A stretch of DNA of 64,000 nt from Mycocentrospora acerina (lineage: Eukaryota; Ascomycota; Dothideomycetes; Pleosporales). The translations under genes and the position numbers were made by a program. The stretch is from assembly GCA_022701365.1 (NCBI GenBank), contig JAKUHH010000154.1, positions 1-64,000 on the forward strand, in the 5' to 3' direction. Each line of letters opens with the position of its first letter. The stretch's first letter is position 1. Below, piece by piece: positions 42,511 to 53,549 of the stretch. The notes under the pieces were generated by a model. It was not told the DNA's origin. It saw nothing but the letters and a program-made list of their open reading frames with translations, and ran no database searches.

Positions 42511-43098
42511 ATGGCCTCCCCCGCGCCCAACCCCCTCGCCGATTCGGGCCTCACCATGCCCTCGGACAGTGAAACCTACTCGGCCACCCACGACCAGGAA
42601 GGCGACCGCAATCTTTCCTCTCCACCCTCGTCGTCGTCGTCGCCCTTGATCTTGTACAAGCCCCCCACGCTATGGGGTCTGATCAGAGGCGCCACAATTA
42701 ACCTGTTGCTGCCCTTTGTCAACGGCCTGATGCTGGGCTTTGGCGAATTGGTTGCGAATGAAGCTGCGTACAGGTTGGGGTGGTCAGGAACAAAGGTTGG
42801 TCCATTTAATCCTTTTTTTTTCTCTTTTCCAAATCTCATTGGAGAATTGAAATATATATATATATATGTATATATATATTAAAAAAACAAAAGAAACGTT
42901 CAATACTACTGCACTACTGTAGCTATTATACTACAAGGATTTGTGCAGACCGCTGACAAACCAAACCAGATATTTCCCACACATAGGTTAGGTTCAGACT
43001 CCCGTCGTGTGGGACCTGGTGTCGAGATGCGTGCTGATCCCATCGAGCGGAGGCGAAGGAATGGGCAGGAACTAGACATGTACACATCATTGGAGTAA
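42511..43098 (+). CDS. MIM1: Mitochondrial outer-membrane import protein Mim1 (Tom13)
   Basis: Exons 42511-42795 and 42970-43098; 137 aa. The single membrane helix lies in LWGLIRGATINLLLPFVNGL with the GxxxG-like MLGFGELVANEAAYRLGW after it, the core of the Mim1/Tom13 family. Exon 2 is short and easy to miss: splicing AAG|GTTGGT at 42796 to CAG at 42969 gives SGTK-IFPTHRLG, then RRVGPGVEMRADP and a stop at 43096, which fits the conserved family C-terminus. Without the splice, the frame reads into an AT-rich intron. Mim1 inserts alpha-helical proteins into the outer membrane and aids TOM assembly. The intron is 174 nt and contains a TATATA tract. Confidence 0.9.
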
Positions 43099-43437
43099 AG
43101 AGTGGGAATCCATACCTACACAAGACTCGAGCATTTTAGAATTACATCTTTTTCATTCTGCACTCTACACTATACACTATACACTATACACTCTGCACTC
43201 TGCAATTACCCTGAACAAGTCCACTTTTGCATCTTCTGGTTTTCTATTTGTACAGGAGCTATTTATTCATCATCCACAAACACAATCATAAACCTTGCCG
43301 ATGCTTTCCGTCCAGCCATCTAGTAACACAAGATGGAACCTCCCCACCACTCGCCCCCCTTGAACACTATATCATACACAGACACACATACAGACACACA
43401 CCGACCCACACCGACACACACACACGGCCACTACATC
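43099..43437. other. Convergent 3' region of MIM1 and OXA1, with heptamer repeat
   Basis: Six 7-bp units of the type TACACTA/TGCACTC at 43159-43200, and a CACACAGACACAC-like tract at 43377-43430 next to the OXA1 stop. No gene is seen. Confidence 0.7.
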
Positions 43438-45444
43438 TTAGCTGCGGTTCTCAAACCTCCTACGTCGCTCAATCTCATATTGCTCCGCGTCCCTCTTCTT
43501 CTTTGCCTGCTTGTCCGACATCTTGGGTCCTCCGTACCCAGACTTTCGGATAAATGCATCCATGCCTTCCTTGGTCCTGCGGTACATGTACGCAAACCTG
43601 TAGTTTCTGCGGAACCAGTCGAGCCGTGGTCCAAGACCCGTGGGTGGTGTGTCAAAGTCAACGTCACGGTCGGGATTCGCCTTGTTGACCACTGTCGTGG
43701 GTGGGGGCTGCAAATGCGCCGGCAGCGCAGTGCCAGCCTTGATCTTGATGCCGCGCCTTCCCGAGGTTTTCAGGCTGCCTTGGCTCTGTACAGACGCCTT
43801 GGAAGTGATGGTCGGGGCCTGGTAGCGTATCTTTCCATCAGGACCCTTGATGTCCTTGAACTTGAGTTCTCCCGCTGCGACCTTGCTGTACACGACTTGG
43901 CTCTCTTTGCTGGGCATGGGACGGATGCGGATCATTCGGCGAAATGTGTTTTGGCGCAACAGCCAGCCCGTGATGCCACCCAAAACACCCGAGACGACAA
44001 AGTAGAGCTGCAGAATGGCGGGTTGGAAGGACGTGACGAGACCAATGAAGACGGCGAGAAAGCTCATAATCTTGCCCCTCATTGCTCCCATGGACTGGTC
44101 TTGAACACCAGCCTCGCCACCAGTCTATTTCACACCCAGTTAGTCTAGTCCAAGAAGCCGACGAGGGCAAGAGTGTACACACCTTGAAAACAGTATACAT
44201 GATGGCCGAGGTTGCGGCTGGCAGCAGAAAGTAAGGATCGCGGACGGTGAGGTCAGCAAACCAGAGGTAGCCATCGACGCTCAAGCCAGGAACAGGCAAC
44301 TCGCCCATGGCACGCAAGCACCTAAAGGCCGAGAAGCCAACCCAACCCTGAATGAGCATGAAGCCAAACGTTGATGCCATGCCGCCAATGTAGGGCTTCA
44401 GCACCTGGGCCTGCTGCATCTTGTACATGTCTGCTTTTTGCTTGTCGCCGGCAGCAAGGGCCTCTTCCATTTTCCTGTTGATGGGCTCGGTGATGGGCTT
44501 CAAGGCCGCCATGCCGGCCATCTTGTCCGACGACTTTGCCTGGAAGAAGAAGGTGAAGCAGCGGACAGCAACACCAGCAACAACAATAGAACCGGCCCAG
44601 CCCAGGTTGGACGACAGGTAGATGGACTCGAGCATATGCTCAAACGTGGCCGTCATGCCCCAGCCATAATCCAAGCCCAGCTCCTTTAGGTGTCCAGAAT
44701 GGTCGATGAGGCGGGTGGGGTCAAATTCGACGACGGGCTTGACGGGGTCGAGGGTGAGGAGGTCGTCGATGGAGCCGGGCGTGCTAGTTGTTGTCGTTGT
44801 TGTCGTTGTGTCTGTGACTGTGCTGGCGACACTCTCCTCAACCTTGTGTGCAGCTGCCGTCGGCACCTGGTTCACAACGGCCGCCTTGTCGATGCCTGCA
44901 GGCGCAAGCTCGGGCGTGGCGGTGGTGACGGCGTCGGTGACGGCGTCGGCAATGGGAACATGGTCGGTCGGGGCGCCGGGCGTGCTTGCCTTGCCCCAGC
45001 TCCATGGCGCATACCACGAGCCGTAGCGGACAGACGATGCCGTCAGGGCAGCATGTGGGTTCCCGGTGGCGCCTGCCCGCCATTGCACCCTCTGGAGCGG
45101 GCTTGCTCTGTGCAGCGGCGCAGACAGGCCGGCGGTGCGGGGGAGAGAAGAAAACTGCAATCGTCCGGCGTCAGCTGATTCTGTGCTTCTGCTTTTCTGC
45201 GTGTGCTCATGCTCGTGCTGATGCCGGTGCTGGTGCTGGTGCTGGTGCTGGTGCTTCTGCTTCTACTTTTGCTTCTGCTTCTGCTTCCCCCATGTGCAGC
45301 TTGCAACCTCGCCACAGCCACGGCGGCGGAGCATGGAATAAATGGTAAGCGCACCTTCCTCGACGCATTGCAGCGCACCAATGTCGATTGCCGTGAGGCT
45401 GGAGGCGCAAACTGGGCGGGCCGCAGCCCTCTACTCGGAAGCAT
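43438..45444 (-). CDS. OXA1: Mitochondrial inner-membrane insertase Oxa1
   Basis: Exons complement 45444-45355, 45154-44183, 44124-43438; 582 aa. Exon 1 codes a presequence (MLPSRGLRPAQFAPPASRQS) and splices across a 200-nt repeat-rich intron to FSSLPRTAG. A Thr-rich linker precedes the YidC/Oxa1 core: GWGMTATFEHMLESIYLSSNLGWAGSI, KPITEPINRKMEEALAAGDKQKADMYKM, GFMLIQGWVGFSAFRCLRAM and GGITGWLLRQNTFRRMIRI. The long basic C-terminal tail (ending KKKRDAEQYEIERRRRFE) fits the ribosome-binding tail of Oxa1. It inserts mitochondrially made subunits into the inner membrane. The open frame before 45154 begins with TTG, so ATG 45444 in the upstream exon is the likely start. Confidence 0.9.
45213..45297. 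repeat. Hexamer/trinucleotide repeats inside OXA1 intron 1
   Basis: GGTGCT repeats (about 45226-45254) followed by TTCTGC repeats (about 45254-45297), all inside the 200-nt first intron of OXA1. The tract accounts for much of the intron's unusual length. Confidence 0.85.
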
Positions 45445-46006
45445 GGTGAGATGTCGTCCAAAGTCGTCGGCCCACCTCGACATGTTCCGCTCCATCTTTT
45501 TCGAGCTCCGGCAACACTTCGGCTGCCCGTCTAGTCTACCGACCCCATCCGTCACCTGTGCACTGACGTCTTGCATCGCCCACCCCAATCAACCATACAC
45601 ACGCACCAGTGTCGCGACGCGAGGGGGGACGCAAGCAATCTGCAACACGTTCAATTATCCATTCGTCGACATGACTATTACAATACAAAGATATCCCCAC
45701 CATGCCGTCCAACCGGGTATATCGACCTTGTCGCCGCGGCTCTGGCCCCATAAACACCTGCCTGAATGCCCAAAACACAACATACATGAGCTTCCCAGCT
45801 AATCGTACACTCGCGTCTTTGCAACAGCTGCTGAAATGCAGTCATAACTCCTCTCTTACTCCATGCACCCAAAACAACAACACACTTGTAAATGCAATCC
45901 CCCCACACTCTGCTCCGACATGCCCTTGGTTGTGTATAAATCGAGCAGAACAATCAGCACATCATTGCCGCCCGTTTCCGTCGGAAAAGTCGGCTGCATC
46001 AGACGC
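45445..46006. other. OXA1 promoter and KDM5 3' flank
   Basis: Spacer of 562 bp. No supported gene, repeat or RNA. Confidence 0.5.
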
Positions 46007-49000
46007 CTAGTCCATGTAACTGTTCTCTTCCGTCACAGCCAGCGCTTCTTCTGCCTGGCCGCCGACCATCTCCATTGCCTCGCCAAACAGTTCCTGCCCG
46101 CTTCCTGAGCTCTTGAACAAATCTTGCATAATCGGACTCGTCAGCGCCGGCGCGTTGCTCTCAAACAACCCCGGGTCAATAGGCGCAATCGACGAGCTGT
46201 GTCCAAAGCTAAGTGGCGCGTCAGTAGCAAATGTGGGCGAATTGTTGAAAGCCGACGTCGGCGCAGACTCAAAGTAGTCGTTCTCTGGGAACCCTCGGCG
46301 CGGTTCGCCTGGCGGTGTGTGCGATGCATCGTGACTGGATGGCAATCCCAGAGGCTTGATACCATCTAGCGACTTTTGCTTGAACTGATGTGTCTTGGTT
46401 CGCAGGTGCTGTGGTAACTCGTCGGGATTCGAGATGCCCAGCTGACTCATCATCTTTTGCTGTTTGGTCGGTCGTGGCTTGCGTGTTGAGAGAGAGACCT
46501 GCAAGATTGGCGGCGGCGCCGGAGCTACTGGGGCCCACTTGTGCAGTTCCTGGCGGAAGAAGTTGATCTCGTTTGAGAGCAGAATCTCAGCGCCTTCGAG
46601 TTTTCGCAGGTAGAAACGCTGCGTCGTGAGCTCGTCCGGGCTAGACATTAGCGGATTAATGTATTGCGCAACGTACTCGCGGAACCTAGTGCCATGCGAG
46701 ATGAGCGAATCCAATGTCTCCTCCTCTTCAGGTTGAAATGGCAGGTTGGGAATCTCGTCCTGCCACGTCTGAAGATCTTCGAGTTTTGGTCGCGTAGCGT
46801 CGCGAGGAATCTTCACCCGGTAGTCGCAGATAGGACAGGTATACTTGTCATCTTCCTTGACTTTTCCGCGCGCTATTTTCAGGCACTTGCCGTGATACCT
46901 GTGATTGTCAGTACGCGTCCCTGATATCCATTCAAATAAACTCACCATTCGTGACAAAGCTCACACTCAATCATCATGCCAGCCTCAGGCTTGCGGCAGA
47001 TGCAGAAAACATCGCGACTCGAGCCCGATCCGTCCACATTTTCCTCATCGGCCGGGCTTTGTTCGCGAGAGGCAGGCTCGACAGGCATTCGTGGCTGGTC
47101 AGACAAGTCAAAGCATGATCGGTTCCGCTCATCCACTTGCTTCATGTGCGCATGCAGAATATGGAGAGGCGCATTTGCCTTGCCAAAGAGCTTCTTGCCT
47201 CGGCGCATCCAGTCCTCGTGTCGCCTCTGCTCCTTCTCCAAATCGAGCGTACCTGCTGGTTTGCTATTCAGAACATTCAGTGATTCGATGGCCGTCTTGA
47301 CCTCCATATACTTTGGTCGTTGTGAAGAATCTGGGTTTCTGCTTCGCTCATACAAAGACAAAATTTGCTCCTGCGCGTCCCTCTGCTTCTTTAAGATGGC
47401 ATCTACAGCGGCACGAGTTTCCGGTGTAACAGGCAAGCTAGCGGCCTGCTTTGAGAGAGCATCTAGCTGCTGATAGTGCACGTTTTCGACCGCCATCAAC
47501 TCCTTGGCCTTCGTCTCCCAAAACTCGCCCTGTTCCTTCTTGGCCTGCAAATATTGAATTTCGGGATGGGTGTTAGGAATGCCAAACTCAACACCCCGTG
47601 CGATCAGCTCACTGACTTCCTGCAGTGTAGTGGCTTGTTTGAACTTGAAATCATCCGATTCGCGCAGCCACTTGAGCTGTTGCACGACCTTCTCCAGCGA
47701 TTCCAATTCAGCGAGATCTACGTTGAATCCCTTGCCTTCTTCCAGAAGCTCATCCAACCTGGAAATTCGCTGTTGTGCCGGTCGATCGCGTAGCGCTGCG
47801 CGTGCTCTCTCTTGAAACTCGGCGATACTCTGAGCCCGTTCTCTGAGCGCGCCAATCTCTGGACTGTCGAATCCCAGCTTACTGGCTTTGCTGAGGAGTT
47901 GCTGGATCTTCTCCATACTACGATAGTCTCGCTCCTTCTCGTCGACATCAACCGCTGTTGTGACGGCAGCTTTGTTTGCTGCCCCCTTGCCAGTTCGAAC
48001 TCGCTCATTCTTGCGTCGAACCTGTTGTTTTCGAGTTGTGTAGTTGATTGCGTCTTCAGCAATCTCAGAGCACTTGTCAACAAATTCTTTCAGGTCAGAT
48101 AAGCCAGTAAGCTCCCAATCAATCCTTTCGCCTTCATTGAGAACTGTGCGTAAAGATTTGAGTTGAGGCAGAGGACCTTCTGCAAGAAGGCTCTCGAGTC
48201 TGGCCTCCCAAGCTTCTGGCAAACCTGCTTTGTCGATGGTCTTCTGGACAGTTGCTGTGATTGTGTCGTTGGGCATTCGATACACGAGCGTGTGCTCACC
48301 GCGGGCTCCAGAGTATCGCTCATTCTCAAGGCTTCCGGGGCAGCATTCGAACCATCCGGCATGCTGCAAGCACAAAACTTTCTTCGTATTGCCGCAGTAA
48401 AACCGGGACATGTAGCCATAGGCTTTGCAAAAACAGCAGATGAGCTCGTCCTCGTGGATGTCAGCATCGTCGATGACGAAAGCGATCTCACACTGCGGCT
48501 CCGCTTCACTTGTACCATCAATTTTGCAGGTATGTTTTCCAGCAGCCTTGTGCTTCTCCATAAATGTGGCTCGTATGCTAAACTCCCTATCGCGCATGCG
48601 CTCCAATGCTGGACCAAGCCACTTGGCAGTTTTGATCGTTGTATCTTTTCGCGCAGCAGCTGCCAGGAGTAACTCGTCGTGCGAAAAACACGGTTGACGC
48701 CGATAGTCTTGGAGACGCTGGACGCCGTGCTCTCCGAATGGCTCCCAGTCACAAGGCGCAAAATTGACCGCCTCGTTGAAGTTGAACCCATGATTGAATC
48801 CAGCGTGATAGGCCTGAGGAAATGTGATGACAAATTCTCCCGCACGCTGATCCAGAGCATAGACTCTGACTCCAGCTTTCTTCAGTTGCTCGGGCGTCAA
48901 CAAAGTTACCAGTTGAAACAGGAGGTCCGGCTGTGTCTCAAAAAGTTCAGGGACTGCCTCACGCATTGCTTGCTCGAACTTGTCAGCATCTTCCGCCGGT

Positions 49001-51323
49001 ATACCGTACCAAGTTTTTGTTGCACCGAAATGCTGGTAGTTAGAAGAATAGGTGTAGTGATCTTCAGCATGCCAGCAGAACGTAGAGAAAACCATGCCAA
49101 CATACAGCCATGGCACAGTCATACCCGAAATATCTGATTTGATATGGCGGAAAAGTGAATCTGGAGCGTAGGGAAGAATGTTCAAGTTCCAGGGATCTGT
49201 CGCGTAGGGATCTCGGGGATTACGCTCAATGGTAGGGAAGCCGCTTCCGTGTGTTGTCGTGTGAATGTCTGCTCCATACTCAACCTCAACTGTATCTTGG
49301 AGGTTTTCCACAAGTCGCCAGAACTCGCGCTCAATGTCATCTTCGGTCACCGGCCTGGACGTATTAGTGACGGGGTCAAAAGGCATCTTGTTGGCAAAAT
49401 GGCTCTGCTTGAAATTGTGCGCTTTCTCTTGGAATTGTTTCAGCGAATAAACGCCACCTTCTTCGAAACCAAATTCGCCTGTGCCGACAAGGCATCGAGG
49501 GCAGTGCCAGTCATGCGCAGGAACGCTTTTGAGTGGTGGGTCAAGACAATAGCCGTGATAGCCAGCATCACAGCCGTCGCAGAGCAAGATATGGGACGGA
49601 TCGCTTTCAGTGCCACAAGTCTCGCATCGCTATATTGGTCAGTACAAACATGTTCATGAAATACACAGAATGATGCTTACATCACCCGGGCGATCATCAG
49701 CGACACGAACTCGAGGATAGAGGGTCCGACCTGGTGTCGACTGGCGAGGTTGATTCATGTGCGAACCGGCTACAGTGGGCGCCGCGTCTGTCAGTTTATT
49801 AGCCAGGCATGACTGAGAGGATGTCGTAGTAAGGTCATATTACCTTTCTTTATCCGCTTACTACGCCGGCCGTCCACCTCCTCCGGCTCGCCGTCCATGC
49901 TGCCTTCCTCATCTTGCGACAACGATCGCTTCATTTGGTTGGATGCGTGCCCGTTCAGGAGCGGAGTCAAACCAAGACCTGTGGGTCGCAGATCTGGGGT
50001 GTTGTGCTCTGATAGCATAGGACTGCCGCCGTTTTGCAAAGGTGTAGAGTGTCGCGAATCGAGACCTTCTCGGTGTATATTTGAAGTGTTGACAGCCGAG
50101 AATGAACTGGGTGTTGAGAAATGCGCTGGAGGTGTTGGCAGCGGGTGTGCATTGACAGCTGTGAACCCTCCAGAATTCACAGGCGTGAAAGCTAGTCGAG
50201 GTCCGTCTGCAGAAGGGATAGGTGCGGGATCACCTTGTAGTGTCGCATTCAGAGCTACCGAAGCTCTTACGGCAGGTGAATCGGCGCCGTTCCCTGCAGG
50301 TGTACCACGTGCTGAAAGTTTCATGGGCGAATGAGCGGGTGAGGGCGTGAACGGACCACCGTGTTCTAGTTCAAGCATTTGCTGCACCCCGGGTTTTGCT
50401 ATGCGCAAGTACTGCTCGTACGGGTGGAGCCATTTTTGATATGAATTCTTCAGCGAGGTGGACAGAGAAGACATGATCTTGCCACTGTAGCCAAGATCAC
50501 GCCCAATTTCAGCCCACTTTTTTCCTTTGCAGACACGCTCGAAGCCACCTCTTGATTCGACAGCTTTTTTGAGTTTGTAAAGATCCAGCGGCCGCTTGTC
50601 GACGCTAGGAAAGCGCGTGAGACTTGAGCCGTGTTGCTTGTGGAATTTGGCAAGTTGATCCAGATAATTCAAGTTAGCACGTGTGCCTGGAAAAGGTCAG
50701 TCAGTATGCATGTGAGGAATTGTCGGGTGGACGGGCGTATGGTACATACCACCCTCGACCGAGTTGAGCTCCTGACGTCGCGTGCGAAAATGGAAGCGCT
50801 GTTGGCAGTCAGTTGGGCACGAAATTATAGCGCAAGCGTCAATAAAGTCCTAAAACATATTCACAAGATTGCATGCTCTGACGGGACTCACTTCTGTATC
50901 GACAGCGAATTGCGGAGTCCAAGAATCGGGCGGGACTATCTTGACAATGCCGTACTGTTGCGCCTCTTCCCGGATGCTCTGGATGTACTGAACGGGGTCC
51001 TTGAACTGCTCGGTGGTTGGCCTGTACGTCGGGGCTTCGAGCAGGCCAAACATGCGGTTTGGCTTGGGCGGCTGGTTGTTGGGCGCGCCGTATCCTCTGC
51101 GCTCGACGGTCGCAAGATCCAGCGGCTGCGCCCTACGCGCGCTGAGAGGAATTGTGGGCCCAGCGTTGGCCGGGACGCCGCTCACAACAGGCTTCAGGGT
51201 GCCGGCGATGCGTGGCTTGGGTGTTGCAGAGCCTGCGTCGGAGGCTGCGTGGTCTGCAGCAACTCGAAAGGTGGCCATGGTGCCGCCTATCGGCAGTCCA
51301 CCCGGGGGCATCAGCTCGACCAT
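46007..51323 (-). CDS. KDM5: KDM5/JARID1-type histone H3K4 demethylase
   Basis: Exons complement 51323-50892, 50798-50750, 50686-49844, 49787-49681, 49629-46946, 46898-46007; 1668 aa. Domain order is the full family set: JmjN (about 93-136, MFGLLEAPTYRPTTEQF), ARID (about 163-255, YLDQLAKFHKQHG), PHD1 (about 478-530, CETCG to CPRC), JmjC (about 635-760) with iron ligands His664 and Glu666 in CWHAEDH and His752 in AYHAGFNHG, C5HC2 zinc finger (from CCFCKAYG, about 875), PLU-1 region, and PHD2 (CICRKPEAGMM to CPIC) split by the last intron. It removes methyl groups from H3K4me3/2 and represses transcription; the Aspergillus member is KdmB. The catalytic residues are intact. It is head-to-head with SLX1. 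Confidence 0.95.
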
Positions 51324-52432
51324 GTCGTCGTCGCCGCTGCTGCACCCAGCGCTGCTGCCAATTGCGCCCTGGTCGTGGATCTGCGATGGCCCTCTGCGGA
51401 TCCGGCGTGCTCGTGCGGGCGTGTTGGCGTGGGTATTGGTGGGTTGCGGGGGCTATCGAGGCGAGATATCTGCAGGCATGGGACCGGCGTACGAGGCAGG
51501 CGACCGTCTTCCGTCCTGGGCGCCGTACAGAGTCGTTCCAGCCCGGGTGCAGGCGCAACAACCGTGTGCCGACGGGCAGGTGTGATGGGCAGCCCGCGGT
51601 AGCAACGGGGGTAGACGTGTGCGTGGACGAGAGAGAGCGGGTGTGTGGCGCACTGCGACTGCGACGGAGACGGGGAGGTGTGTGCAGGAGATGGGGAAGC
51701 CAGGCGTGACACTGCAAGGTCCTTCCCGCTGCTAGCGAGACGACTGAACCAGACATGGCCGTGGCCGGCTGAACCACCGCCCATGATTTGGAAAAAGGAA
51801 CAGACGCCGGTTGCAGGGTGCCTGCCGCTCCCGTGCAGACACGGCTTCTCGCCCTCTGTACCAAGCATTACGTCAAGTTTTGCACATACTGGCCATGTCT
51901 AGGCTGCGCTCCAGCGAGCGCACAGGGCCACGGGTGCATGCTCGAGAGAGAGCATTCGAGTGCGTGTGATACCGCATGCTGCCAGGCTGCACACCTCACT
52001 CCACGGCCCCCGTCCTGCTCCTTCGCTCCACACAGCCCGGGCGTCGACTTTGCACAATCTTGCACGTCTACCGCCTTTACCTCTGCTCTGCTAGTCATTC
52101 TTCCCTGCACTTTGGCCGCGATTCATCAAAACTCCACGCAGAGTCGCCACCCATCTTGACTCGGGTCCGTCTGTTCCCCAGCAGCTGGGCTCTGCAGAGT
52201 GTCGCCGAGTCTCTCCTGTCAGCCGCTTGCAACAAATGTGTGTGTCCTAAGTTTGAGTCCGTCGTGCCAGCTCTCGCGCATCGCAGCAGACTTGAGGTTC
52301 GGCTGCAGGGCTGCATGAACATTGTCCAATCATCGTCATCCTGGTTGGCTACATCCCTGCAGCACTTGATTACTTCCATGCATCATCATCATCATCAACA
52401 ACAACAACCACAAGCACGCTCGACTTGGATCA
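51324..52432. other. Shared upstream region of KDM5 and SLX1
   Basis: About 1.1 kb, GC-rich near KDM5 and with CAT/CAA trinucleotide runs (52379-52408) just before SLX1. It may hold long 5' UTRs. Frames here lack domains. Confidence 0.5.
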
Positions 52433-53542
52433 ATGTTGAATGTGCCCAAGATGGAGAGCAAACCCATGCCGGCCTTCTACTGCTGCTATCTGCTCCGCTC
52501 CAGAAAGCGCAATGCCTACTACATTGGCAGCACACCCAATCCAGCACGTCGTCTCGGCCAGCACAATGGCTCAAGCAAGGGTGGCGCAAAGCGAACAGCC
52601 ATGCAGGGAAAACGGCCATGGGAAATGACGTGCATCGTCACTGGCTTTCCGTCACATTTTGCGGCTTTGCAGTTTGAATGGGCGTGGCAAAACACGCATG
52701 CGACGCGACATATTGAGCGAGACGTCAGGGATGCAAGAGTCGAGGAACTCCAAAAGGGCAAAAAAATCGCTTCCGCGACACAGAACAAACGGAGAAAGCG
52801 ACCGCCCATGAGTTTGGAGGCAAGGTTGAAGAATTTGCATCATCTGCTCGGTGTTGCGAGTTTCAATCGCTGGCCATTGAACCTGAGGTTCTTCGCCAAA
52901 GACGTGTTTGCCCAGTGGCAAAGACATGTTGCAAAGCTGCCTACCCAGCTGCGACCGAGCATAACTGTCCAAATCACCCCCGTTGAGCTTCCAAAGCTAG
53001 CCGCAGATGTCTGGGCAGAAGTCGGCGCCTTTCACATCCCAGAGGTTATTCGAGCTATTCCTGTCGCATACGAGGATTGCAAAGAACATATCGAAATGGC
53101 GAAAAATCTACTAAAAGACAATCAAGTGCAGTGGTGCGAGGTGTGTAAGACGGAAGTGGATGCAAATAGTTCACTTATTCTTGTTTGTCCAATAGAGACC
53201 TGCGTAACCGTCACGCATATGAAGTGCCTGTCCAGGAGATTTCTTGTAGAAGAAGGAAACCAAGACGCCCTAGTTCCAGTAGAAGGTACATGCCCTGGAT
53301 GCCGCAGCTCCCTCAAGTGGACAACTCTGATGAAGGAGCTCAGCCTGCGAACTCATGGTCAGTCAGAAATCGAAGCCATGTTCAAGCCCAAGCGGAAGAG
53401 GAAGAGCGCAGACAGTTTCTCCGAAACAGATGCAGGAGAGACCCAGAGGCTGGATGAAGACGACGAAGATCTCGAAGAAACATGGATGCAAGACGTAGAT
53501 GACGAGGACGAACCGAACCCTTCCAAACCAAGTCCTACCTAA
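52433..53542 (+). CDS. SLX1: Structure-specific endonuclease subunit Slx1 (GIY-YIG)
   Basis: Single exon, 369 aa. GIY-YIG nuclease domain about 14-100: FYCCYLLRSRKRNAYYIGSTPNPARRLGQHN includes the YIG triad, the catalytic Arg and the following His/Asn. A Glu-containing helix follows (FEWAWQNTHATRH). The C-terminal zinc finger (about 228-290) has CEVCKTEVD, CPIETC, HMKCLSRRF and CPGCRSSLKW, as in Slx1. An acidic tail ends the protein. Slx1 with Slx4 cuts branched DNA at stalled forks and repeats, notably in rDNA. An alternative start at ATG 52451 would remove six residues. The stop lies 7 bp from the stop of the convergent thymidylate kinase. Confidence 0.94.
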   Translation: MLNVPKMESKPMPAFYCCYLLRSRKRNAYYIGSTPNPARRLGQHNGSSKGGAKRTAMQGKRPWEMTCIVTGFPSHFAALQFEWAWQNTHATRHIERDVRDARVEELQKGKKIASATQNKRRKRPPMSLEARLKNLHHLLGVASFNRWPLNLRFFAKDVFAQWQRHVAKLPTQLRPSITVQITPVELPKLAADVWAEVGAFHIPEVIRAIPVAYEDCKEHIEMAKNLLKDNQVQWCEVCKTEVDANSSLILVCPIETCVTVTHMKCLSRRFLVEEGNQDALVPVEGTCPGCRSSLKWTTLMKELSLRTHGQSEIEAMFKPKRKRKSADSFSETDAGETQRLDEDDEDLEETWMQDVDDEDEPNPSKPSPT

Positions 53543-53549
53543 TCACTTC

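Noticed and set aside
43159..43200. Heptamer TACACTA array as interstitial telomere repeat
   Set aside because: Filamentous ascomycete telomeres are TTAGGG; this unit does not match and the array is only six units.
43333..44148. 271-aa plus-strand frame near MIM1 and OXA1
   Set aside because: It is antisense to OXA1 exon 3 and starts in a CACACA tract; OXA1 on the other strand explains the conservation.
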